Positions 55,424 through 64,000 of a stretch of DNA of 64,000 nucleotides are shown one piece after another. Source of the DNA: Pseudofabraea citricarpa (Eukaryota; Ascomycota; Leotiomycetes; Helotiales; Dermateaceae); contig JAPWGK010000008.1 of NCBI GenBank assembly GCA_029641185.1, positions 124,001 through 188,000 of the forward strand, in the 5' to 3' direction. Positions within the stretch are counted from its first letter, which is position 1, and every line of letters begins with the position of its first letter. The notes beneath the pieces were generated by a model. That model had not been told where the DNA came from. It did no database searches and saw nothing but the letters and a program-made list of their open reading frames with translations. Position numbers and translations under genes: made by a program.

Positions 55424-58171
55424 CTAATACCGACTCCTGGTGCCCCCTCTCAAGTTGGCTTTCCATAGACAACAGATACTCTTAGACTCACACCACTTCT
55501 TGACCTCCCACGGTGCCACTTCCCCATCCCAGCCCACTTTTTCCAGCGCGCCAGTATTGAGCCAGATCGTCAGGTCCTCGAGGATGATGGGATCATACAG
55601 CAGAATCTTCTCGTACCAGCCGGGGTTTACCGAATCGGCTGATTGTGGAGCCTCTTTCACAGCATGGCTGATGTGAGTAAAGAGGCGTGCTCGAGTGGCA
55701 TTGGGAGATAAAACAGGACTTGCTTCGTCATCAATATCTATTGGCGCTGAAAGAGATAATGGTGGTGTTCGTGCTCGAGAAGTCCGTCGGCGTTGTGGTG
55801 ATTTTGAACGTGCCTCCGGGTCCGCTTCCGAATTCTTCGGCACCAATAGCTTGGATAACGGTGTGTCACTGTCGAGATCAATGTCCTTCATGACTTGAGA
55901 AGCTCTCGGCCGGCCCCGAGGTTTTGCTAAAGGCGATGCAACTACCGACAAGCTGTCTTTACGTGGCCTTCCCCTTGGTCTTTTGGGAGATAGGTCCGAG
56001 ACTGTGGCAGTCTTTGCTGCAGCTAGTTTTGTCGGTGAGGTACAAATTGACTTATTAGTGCTCAAAGTACCAAGTGCCATCCTCTGTTTCGATTCCCAAC
56101 ATTTCTCAAGCAGATCGATCATCGCTTCTCTTTTCTTGATTGGTTTAAAATGGTAAGATGCTATCTCTTTTGACAATTGTGCGTCTGTAAGCAATGTGAA
56201 ATCAGGCTTCTCTTGAGGCTTGGCTTGTGATTTACGACTTCGTTTTGCTGGTGCCTTTTTTGGGGAAGTGGGTTTTTGTGCCTTTGGTCTGGCTGGCGAT
56301 TTTCGAACTGAAGGGCTACTCAATTCCAATTGTATAGCAGCTTCAATAGGCCCGACTTTGCGTTTCTCAATTTGTAACTGTTGAGAAGGAGGAGGGGCTG
56401 CTTGAGTGAGATCATGCCATGATTCGTCATCATCCATTGGAGGCGGGACATGCTCAGGTACATTTGATCCAGAGCTTCTATCTAAATTCGGTTGTCCGGA
56501 GGCTGGCAGGTCTGATATGTCAGCCTGCTTGAGGCTCGAGTTCTGCTCTTCCAGTTTCGCCTGCAGCTTTGTCGCAGCTGGTGAGTCTACTAGGTCGATC
56601 ATTTCAACTTCCAATAATTCCCCATCCTCTCCGCGTGATGCTGCCGACCACAGATTACTTTTCATGGCTTTACGTCCTATGCCTCGTCTACTCTTCTCCG
56701 CAGAGAATATAGAATCGCGTAGGACGTCCTCAAAAGGATCATCTGTGAATGGGTCGTCGCCTACTTCGTTGGATGCTTGTAAAGCCTGATGAAGATCACG
56801 AAGAAAGGTTGGTGATTCCTCTCTAGCTAGCTGGCTGGAGGTGCCAAATACAAAGTCTTGGGTATCTACTTGCTTCAAAGCAGATTCTGGCGAAAGAAGT
56901 ATTGGCTCCTGAGCGGAATTCTTTGACTTTAAAGTCTTTGGTGCACCTTTCGCGGGACTCCGAGATCTTGATTTCTTCGGCAGCTTAAAGCCATCTTTAT
57001 CGGGTCCACCATCTTCACCCGAAAATGAGAAATACTGAAGAAGCGGAGCGGTACGTGTGACACTGCCCTCTTCATTCTCGACATAAGCAGCTGTTGCTTG
57101 CTCAGTGATTGTCCGCGGTTTTTTCCTTATCGCTTTCGGCTTCTCCACTGGTGTCTCACATGGTATCGACGGTTGTGCTGATACCAATTCAATGAGTTTG
57201 CGTTTCCTTGTAGCACATCCATCAGAGACTTTCTTTGGGGTAGAATCCTTGGTTTTTGTAAATCCGTAGTTACCTATTAGTTCACTGAAATTTTGGCATT
57301 TCTCGTCTGACAGAATTGATCCACCTGACGTGAGTTTGGCATCCAATAAATTCAATGGGAGAGGCGTTGTGAGTGAAATAACGTTGGTGGTTGGAGCTGG
57401 CGGTGTCCAAGAATTCCTTCTCTTTACTGCCTTTTCCAACATCAAACCTTCGCCTTCTGCCATCGCTTCCACCTTTGAGCTGAAATGCTTGCTTACTGCT
57501 TCAGATAGCAAAGCTTGTGCCTTCGTCGGTTTTGCAACCTTCGGCCCCGTATTCTTTGTAACTCGACCTGCCGCCAGCTTGGGCTGTGTCTCGGTGTCTT
57601 TTTTCTTCCCCTTTGCTTTGCGCCCAACCTTCTCCTTGACTACCACTTCCCCATTCTCATCCACCATCACATCATTTTTCTTCGCGCGTGCTTTCCTAGG
57701 AGCCTTCTCCTTTTGCGCCCCTTTGTCTTCTTTGGCATCTGCCTTTTTCGCTCGAGGTTTGCGCACGGTCTTGGGTTTCGTAGATTCTGTCGCCACTCCG
57801 GTGTTCTCTGCAGATTTGCCACCCAACTCAAGTGAGCCTTTCTTCGCACTAGGTCTCCTTGCATTTTCTGCTTTTGTTTTATTATAGAATATATCCCCCT
57901 CCGAATTATCTGCCTGAAATGATGGGAAAGCATCCAATCCCTCAAGTCGTTTGGCGTCCGATGTGCCATTCGCAAGGAGGCTTGCTGCGGTAGTGAAGCC
58001 GGCATCATTTGTTGGAATGGAAATCGCCTTGCTGCCTGCTCGTAAAGCTTGTGGCCTCTTTCGTAGTAACTGACTCGGCGACGGAAATTCGGGGGACGAA
58101 GACATGTTTGCGCATAGTTGTAGTGGTGCAGCAGGGGACGATGAGAAGATGTATATATCTGCGGAAGCCAT
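55424..58171 (-). CDS. slx4: SLX4, scaffold subunit of structure-specific endonuclease
   Basis: Single exon, 915 aa from the ATG at 58171 (MASADIYIFSSSPAAPLQL), with an earlier in-frame ATG at 58186 also possible. Slx4 binds Slx1, a GIY-YIG nuclease, and acts on branched DNA in replication and repair. Recognition rests on the C-terminal domain, NPGWYEKILLYDPIILEDLT, then IWLNTGALEKVGWDGEVAPW and EVKKWCESKSICCLWK, and on SAP-like LSKEIASYHFKPIKKREAMI upstream. The middle is disordered and Lys/Pro-rich, with several RKPRAKKADAKEDK-type basic patches and GRPRKDS or GRPRASQ AT-hook-like words. Fungal orthologues have a similar architecture. It is divergent from RPS21 across a 400-bp shared upstream region. 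Confidence 0.87.
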   Translation of the reverse strand: MASADIYIFSSSPAAPLQLCANMSSSPEFPSPSQLLRKRPQALRAGSKAISIPTNDAGFTTAASLLANGTSDAKRLEGLDAFPSFQADNSEGDIFYNKTKAENARRPSAKKGSLELGGKSAENTGVATESTKPKTVRKPRAKKADAKEDKGAQKEKAPRKARAKKNDVMVDENGEVVVKEKVGRKAKGKKKDTETQPKLAAGRVTKNTGPKVAKPTKAQALLSEAVSKHFSSKVEAMAEGEGLMLEKAVKRRNSWTPPAPTTNVISLTTPLPLNLLDAKLTSGGSILSDEKCQNFSELIGNYGFTKTKDSTPKKVSDGCATRKRKLIELVSAQPSIPCETPVEKPKAIRKKPRTITEQATAAYVENEEGSVTRTAPLLQYFSFSGEDGGPDKDGFKLPKKSRSRSPAKGAPKTLKSKNSAQEPILLSPESALKQVDTQDFVFGTSSQLAREESPTFLRDLHQALQASNEVGDDPFTDDPFEDVLRDSIFSAEKSRRGIGRKAMKSNLWSAASRGEDGELLEVEMIDLVDSPAATKLQAKLEEQNSSLKQADISDLPASGQPNLDRSSGSNVPEHVPPPMDDDESWHDLTQAAPPPSQQLQIEKRKVGPIEAAIQLELSSPSVRKSPARPKAQKPTSPKKAPAKRSRKSQAKPQEKPDFTLLTDAQLSKEIASYHFKPIKKREAMIDLLEKCWESKQRMALGTLSTNKSICTSPTKLAAAKTATVSDLSPKRPRGRPRKDSLSVVASPLAKPRGRPRASQVMKDIDLDSDTPLSKLLVPKNSEADPEARSKSPQRRRTSRARTPPLSLSAPIDIDDEASPVLSPNATRARLFTHISHAVKEAPQSADSVNPGWYEKILLYDPIILEDLTIWLNTGALEKVGWDGEVAPWEVKKWCESKSICCLWKANLRGGTRSRY

Positions 58172-58571
58172 TTCGACGATGGGCAAGAACCAGCGAATGC
58201 GGCTGGCGCATCGGCTATTAAAAAGGAACGACAGTGTTGCTATTGCTGCTTGTTACATTGCAAGGAAAAAGTGAACGTCGCGATGGACATTTGGTGGAGG
58301 TTTGGTCGCTGGGTGGTGATGCTTGCAAGTTGCAACTCACAACACGAGCCGAGACGCCCAAAGTCAACAAAGACGCGCTAGATCGCCGGCGGCATTCTCC
58401 ATCCTGTCACGCGAAACCACGCAGTCAGGTGACCCACAAGCTAGCCCGAATTCTAGCGAAAATTGGAAGGAGGGCAGCAAAAATTGGGAATTCGAGATCC
58501 CACCTTTTTTACAACAACCCGCGACCAACTTTATCACCTTCACCAGCAACTCATCCAAACAAGTCGCAAAA
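58172..58571. promoter_or_regulatory. Divergent promoter between SLX4 and RPS21
   Basis: About 400 bp between start codons, serving a repair gene on one side and a highly expressed ribosomal protein gene on the other. The RPS21 side has a polypyrimidine tract (about 58499-58560) typical of ribosomal protein leaders. No specific factor site is claimed. Confidence 0.5.
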
Positions 58572-58919
58572 ATGGAGAACGACAAGGGAGAACTCGTTGA
58601 CCTGTAGGTTTATCCTTTTCCCTCGCAGTACCGATGCGCAATGTCCAGTGGAGATGTGTGGTTCTGACATGGTTTTGTGAACAGTTACGTCCCACGCAAG
58701 TGCAGCGCAACCAACCGTATCATCAAGGCCAAGGATCACGCCTCTGTCCAGATCTCCGTCGGAAAGGTTGATGAGAACGGACGCTTCACCGGCGAGTCGC
58801 AAGTCTATGCCCTCTGCGGCTTCGTTCGTGCTATGGGAGAGAGCGATGACTCCTTGAACCGATTGGCACAACGTGATGGTCTGTTGAAGAACGTCTGGAG
58901 CGGAAGCCTTCAAAGATAA
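58572..58919 (+). CDS. rps21: 40S ribosomal protein S21 (eS21)
   Basis: Two exons, 58572-58603 and 58685-58919, with an 81-bp intron just after the first ten codons (donor GTAGGT, acceptor AACAG), giving 88 aa: [22 protein letters not shown] then [20 protein letters not shown] and [20 protein letters not shown]. It matches eS21 over its full length; the protein is needed for maturation of the 3' end of 18S rRNA in the small subunit. An early intron close to the start is usual for fungal ribosomal protein genes. Confidence 0.97.
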
Positions 58920-61900
58920 ATGTACTCAATGATTTTGGTATGCTACATACATGCTTCGGAATCGGGGTTGGTATGCTGACAATGTGGTCGCAGATTTGCT
59001 GGTTTTCGGGGCTGGGCTAAAGCGGGGACATGGGATGGGGAATCTGAATCGACGGGGATTGTGAAGGATATCTGTCTCATGCTGAGATAGTTTCATACCA
59101 TACAGAAAACGCAATCGAGCCAACCTTTGACCTTGCACACCTCCGACCACCTTTCCCAATGTGTGCGAAACTCCCCACCGGCTCTTTCAAAAGACTCCTC
59201 GTGTCCACTCTCAGGGTGATATGCTTTTCCTTGCGCGAGGGGTCGGACGAGGCTTTCAATAGCTGAGTAAACAAGAAGCCGGAGATTGATTTAATGCAAA
59301 TTGGCCTTCTGAAGAGCTGTGACGTTAGAGCATCTCGTTAAAGCACAGATACGGGCTGGACATTTATCGTGAACAAACTTTTACAATTTCCTCGGCAAAA
59401 GCACATGTGTGAGGATGCATTGCCCTGTTATACTGGTGCAAGGTATCGAGAAACACAGCAAGTAGCTGATAAATTGATGCATCTACAGATTGAATGTATC
59501 ACTGTCTTCTCTTCGAGTTAAAAAAATTTAACCCCCTGAATCTGTATATTCAGGCTCTTAGGCTACGCTACATATAGATCGTCTTGCCTTGTGAGGTAGG
59601 TCAAAACAAGCTAAGCCGTAAAATCAAGAATGGATACAGGTGACGAAGTGAAAAACGTATATTCATGTTTTGATAGGACATAATTTGGATTTGATAGGAC
59701 AGGTTGATTTCCTCTGCAATTGCAGTCTTGGTGTTGCATTGGTTCCTCACTTGTTGCCGGAAATTCTTATTGCGGATACAATTGACTTGTTAAGGAAAAT
59801 ATATGCTATTGTAGGGTATTTCACCAGATGGCTAAGAAAAACTCAACAGAAAGAGGATGAGCAGATATCTCGATATTGCTTGGCCAACCCGTACTCTGTT
59901 CTTGATACAATATAATCAAACCTCTGTCTCATACCCAAGAACTCCATGAATACCTTCTTGATACAACCATTGACAATCGTGTCCTAGTGTCTAGCTCGGG
60001 AGCCAAGGTGTGATCACTTTATATAATATTTCTCGGTTGTTAAGAGCATGCAGAGGTATGAAAAGCAGTTGCGAGAGGTGTTTATTAGTACGTTGTATCA
60101 GCAGTGTATATTGTCACACTGAATTTCTTCTTTTCTTTGGAACATAAAGTTTTCGTTGAAAAATGCCACTGACTTTTTAGTTCCAAAATTATTTAAATAG
60201 ATTTCCCCACTCCTCCTCTGCATTTAATGCTACTACCCGTGCAACTTTACAAATTTACAAACATTGAAGATATAAATATATGCGTGACTTGACATTATTC
60301 TAATATTTATTGCGGTCATTTGAGTTCAGAGATATGTGTAGCTGGTCGCTTAACATCTGGACATAATGTCAAAATTTCCTGCTATATGATTTAATGCCAT
60401 TAGTTTATCATATCTCCACTTTTTAAGGTGACCGAGCCTGAACACTACTAATGTCCCAATGTAGTGTTGCTGAATTTAAACTCTTCGTGGCTGATCGCCA
60501 TATTGAAGTCGAGGGTAAATTTCCGACTCATCCTCCATTCGTACATCGAATTTTTACTCAACCCCGTAGACCATATAGTTATATGATAAACACCCCATGT
60601 TAGGTGTAAATTAGCAGATAATAGACTAGATGTTTTCGAATCCCTAGGCGAGTCACCCTTCGCTATTACTAGTCATTTCTAGGGTTATTCTTCCACGTAC
60701 TTCTCAAATTAAGTATATAAATTAATGTAATTTCGCCGAGACTGAAGAGCTACGGAAGCTGCAACGCGTTAATTGGCATGAATGAGAAATCACTGGACTC
60801 GAAACGAACGTCACACGATCACGAATCACGAGATGCCACAATTGGGATTTGGATTTGGACACAAATTTAATGGTCTGCTGGAAATATGCTCTGTTTGCAA
60901 CTCAATGTGGTGTTCGAAATATCCTGTCCATGAGCTAGCAAGACCAGTGATGCGATCGAAATGTCCATTTAGGCGAGTCTTACAGTTATTAGCGAGCGAC
61001 GAATTTATAATCTGTTGGTCTCCGAGAAGCCTCTTTGGTACTATACGATATCTCGCTACACATATTAACAAGAGTCTCCTATCATTATCGGTCTTCTCAC
61101 TATACAATTATGCTTGAGCTTCGGGGTACAGGCAATGCTGGATCGCTTCGGCTAAGGACCACCGAAAGAAGTTAGCTGTGCTCTACATACGAATCTTCGA
61201 TGACAATATGAAAATTGAAGCATAAATCAGAAAAGACCAGTGTATGTTGATCCTATTGCTTAGGAGTTCTTAAGCACAAAATCCAAGCTAGATATCGGCG
61301 AGTGATGGTATTCATCATAGAAAGTGTTTTCGGGTAACGAGAGAAAGGAAACAAAACCTACAATAGGTTGGAATTTTAATAATAGCTATCCTCTATCAAA
61401 TGATTAAATCCCGTTGTTCCAATAGACATAAGTATGAGCGATGATTAAATGAAGATTCAAAGGGCAAATGGCTCCTTCTATGTATTAAAAATTGACAAGC
61501 CTCTCAAGTCCCAGAGAGTTTTTGTTCTCATCATCGGAGGAACTGGCTCCGAGAAACCGTTGGCTCGGGCACCCCTTGGTCCCAACACCCACACCGAGTG
61601 ACTCATGGCCGACCTAAAGCTTTCAGCTATATCAATCGTCAGCCTCTCAAAAGACAAGCCCTTGCGAAATATCACTCAGGCCATTGAACTCAAAGTGGTA
61701 TCGAATTTGAGATATGAAGTCCAATCAAGACGTAGAAATAAACAGAATGCTTTAGTTACAAACCAAGCGTTATTTGATATTCATAATGCAGAGTTGATTC
61801 CGTCCAGCCAATTCCGTTGAGGGATAGTCAGTGTACTTAGTAAAGGGACAGTGAAGTCGGTTCAACTCAATTCATCATGCTACTCGCTCATCTCATCTGC

Positions 61901-63667
61901 CAACTCATCATATTAGTTGGCACCAGTCGAAGGTCAAGAGACTAAAAATATTGCTCTATAATTATCTTGTCCACGTCTCAAACTCAAATCTTGAATATCT
62001 AAGAACTTACCACATTGCCCAAGCGAATCGACCCAAAGCTTAGAAGCGAACATAGCTCCATTGGCTCAGACAATGTCAATTTGATAGTTTTCTGCTACAG
62101 CTCATCTCCTCGGAATCAATTATCACCTTCAGTTAGTTTGATATTATTATTTGTAAATTATTATTGATAAATGATGACCCGAGTCTATGGATAACACCAC
62201 TTCTGCTTGTGAATACACGACTGACAATATCTAACCACCCCCGATCCAACAACTTCTCACATGCTTCCCATCGCCGAGTAGTATGCTTTCATTAATGCAA
62301 CAGAAGATCCACTAGAACGAAAATATACAGATTAAACATTTCTATCGGTACTTCCAATTCCTTGAGTTTTACAACTGAGTTGTTTCCTGCTTTTGCAGTT
62401 CGGGTGGCCTTTTCGCTGTCCTTGTGCAGCAAACCATTTGAAGCCCGAGAAGATGCAGTAGTAGCTACAAAGAGTTGTTTGATATATTATGATGAAAAGA
62501 ATTCTCAGTCTTGTTTGCCCTCCGCTCTAACGGAAATTTATCCCGTTTCTATTTGGCCTGGAGCGAGAAATGTGGCTGTCGCAATATGTTCAACCCGCTC
62601 TTGCAGAAATTGCACATAATCAGTTAATCCTAAAGGAACTAGTGGTATAAAATTAAGTCTGTATATAATTTATATCACTGAATATTGCTTATATATCTTC
62701 TAATAGCGAAAAGAAAGCTGGATGCCTTCGTAGACCAAGAAACATGCATTGAATCACTGGCTAATCTTTGATAGATAGACTTTGCTGATGAGCGAGAAGC
62801 TGGTATTATCCTTTTGCCTAATCTCCCAGTATTCAACAACAAGTATCATTGTTGAAATGTTGACATCTGCCCATAGTGTTATCGACATGTGTTGAGTTTG
62901 TAAAATTGGGCGCTTGGAAGCGCACAGATATTACCTTGGGTCAAAGGATTTTCAGAAAAAGACTAGGTTGGAAGTCGCTAAAGTTGGTTTCATGAAACTG
63001 GTACTAAATAAATAACCACCTAGGTAGGCAGTCTGTCCGGCTATCTGCGGGCGGTATCTCTCTCCACAACAAGTGGCTTTGCCTAGCAAGTATTATGTTA
63101 TTGGATTTTAGACGTGCTGTGGAAGAGCAGTCTATTTACTGTATCTAGTTGGCCTGTGTAGATTACATTCCAAGTCTAATCCCTTGCTATTAGAATTTTG
63201 TAAGGCCGTCATATTGAATTCTTGAGTTCGTGATGATATTAATCCTTCAAGTAAGGACTCTCTGTTCTTTCCAGTTTCCGACTTAGAGCGCTAAAGAAGC
63301 TGAGGCCCGCTAACGGCTCATGTCTTTGTTGTGAATATAGTAAATATAAAAGTCAGGAGCGGAAAAGTAACGTGATCATGTAATAGTTTTGACTTCAGAG
63401 TCGGGAAGTCGGAAGTAAAGTAGACGTATTTGTCGGCTTGCATGTCAGCTTACGATATTGGATTCCCGGTTTAGGATTTCTCCGGCGGTGTATTCAAAAT
63501 AATCTTGCCATTGGTACATTAGCGTGAGTCATATCCGCAGAAATTCTAGTGTAAGTACAAAAGTCGGGTTCGGGGTAATATGAAAAAGTATAACATAACA
63601 TGATTTAGTAAGAGTTTGTTCAGCAATATCATCAAAGCTCAGGTAGTCTGGATATTTGAGTGCCAAG
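58920..63667. other. AT-rich gene-poor tract
   Basis: About 4.7 kb without a supported gene. ORFs reach only about 110 codons (60782-61117 plus strand) and show no domain. Composition drops to AT-rich from about 59300. There are many TA-rich words and few long ORFs, as expected for relic or RIP-affected DNA, but no terminal repeats, transposase or reverse-transcriptase motif was recognised. A short TTAAAAAAATTTAA palindrome lies at 59518-59531. Confidence 0.45.
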
Positions 63668-64000
63668 ATGACGACAACCTCAGATAATCTATATACTGGA
63701 ACCAATAATACACAGGTTGCTTTATATTTCGTCATCACCTACTTGACAAAATATTACCCTATGCTTAGAGTATTACTTTGCTAACTACAAGTCAGATCAC
63801 AAACAATGGGTCTACAGATCAAACCATCAATGTTCAATTAATCAAGAACCGGCTGCGGAATATATGGGCTCAGATACTCCAGAAAGATACCTCAAGCTTC
63901 TCTGATCAAGATTCATTTTTTGAAGTTGGAGGTACGAGAAGTTTGGCAGCCGATCTATCTCTAGCAGTTCGAAAGCAGGGATTTCTTCTCACCGTCGAAG
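63668..64000 (+). CDS. NRPS-type carrier (thiolation) domain gene, 5' part, runs off the window
   Basis: Inferred exon 1 63668-63715 (MTTTSDNLYTGTNNTQ), 80-bp intron (donor GTTGCT, acceptor GTCAG) and exon 2 from 63796, open to the end. Exon 2 reads INVQLIKNRLRNIWAQILQK, then DSFFEVGGTRSLAADLSLAV and RKQGFLLTVE. This matches the carrier-domain helix-loop-helix around the phosphopantetheine site, normally G-G-D-S-(I/L). Here the fourth position is Arg (GGTR) and a Ser follows one place later. The start is inferred from position and splice signals; an acceptor alternative (CAAG) was out of frame. The protein is cut by the window edge, so other domains cannot be seen. Confidence 0.6.

Noticed and set aside
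57330..57887. 185-codon plus-strand ORF opposite SLX4
   Set aside because: Shadow of the Lys/Ala-rich SLX4 frame; Phe/Ser/Leu-rich output typical of reverse reading.
59518..59531. TTAAAAAAATTTAA considered as a replication origin or terminal repeat
   Set aside because: A short AT palindrome expected by chance in AT-rich DNA; no matching partner was found.

Overview
The window looks like nuclear DNA of a filamentous ascomycete (Pezizomycotina). Genes are monocistronic, on both strands, and carry short introns (about 48-140 bp) with GT-AG ends and CTAAC/CTGAC-like branch sites. The families are typical of filamentous fungi: Zn2Cys6 regulators, MCT-type MFS transporter, LicD/Mnn4-like protein, CmcJ/NvfI-like enzyme, Mtc1. 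The expanded BTB family resembles, from memory, families common in Helotiales (Leotiomycetes); that placement is inference. No rRNA, tRNA, CRISPR or intact transposon was recognised.

Layout. 0-28 kb is gene-rich: a GT32-like glycosyltransferase (83-1285 +), mtc1 (2066-3727 -), a large zinc-finger/AT-hook protein (4214-7490 +), a Zn2Cys6 regulator (9761-12052 -), an FAD monooxygenase with a long disordered tail (12772-15158 -), a C2H2/WYCC zinc protein (16462-18821 +), an unexplained triplicated repeat (19.69-20.11 kb), an MCT-like transporter (20201-21795 -), a second Zn2Cys6 regulator (22704-25581 -) and cgi121 (27387-28100 +).

28.7-43 kb is an accessory block: six complete or near-complete paralogs of one BTB/POZ-like family plus at least one decayed copy, in AT-rich, gene-poor DNA. 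Members share a BTB-like N-terminus, a central A-D-Y-Y-x3-L-P motif, an I-N-P-W motif and a C-terminal L-P-W-D-x(4-5)-W signature. One copy has a nonsense codon, one is a mutation-riddled relic, one carries fresh in-frame duplications, and only half share a conserved phase-0 intron. This looks like birth-and-death evolution and is the best candidate here for an undescribed system.

43-59 kb returns to single-copy genes: a fragment at 43.5-43.9 kb, a seven-exon LicD gene with a 10-nt microexon (45447-46961 -), a 4 kb intergenic stretch, a class I photolyase (51113-53035 +), a CmcJ/NvfI-like enzyme (53645-54596 +), SLX4 (55424-58171 -) and RPS21 (58572-58919 +).

59-63.7 kb is AT-rich and apparently geneless. 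At the right edge a gene enters (63668 onward, +) that encodes an NRPS-type carrier domain whose usual GGxS serine position is arginine.

Most gene pairs show no clear functional link. Possible local units are the transporter beside its Zn2Cys6 regulator, the monooxygenase beside another, and the BTB cluster. All exon boundaries were inferred by reading splice signals and frames, without transcript data.
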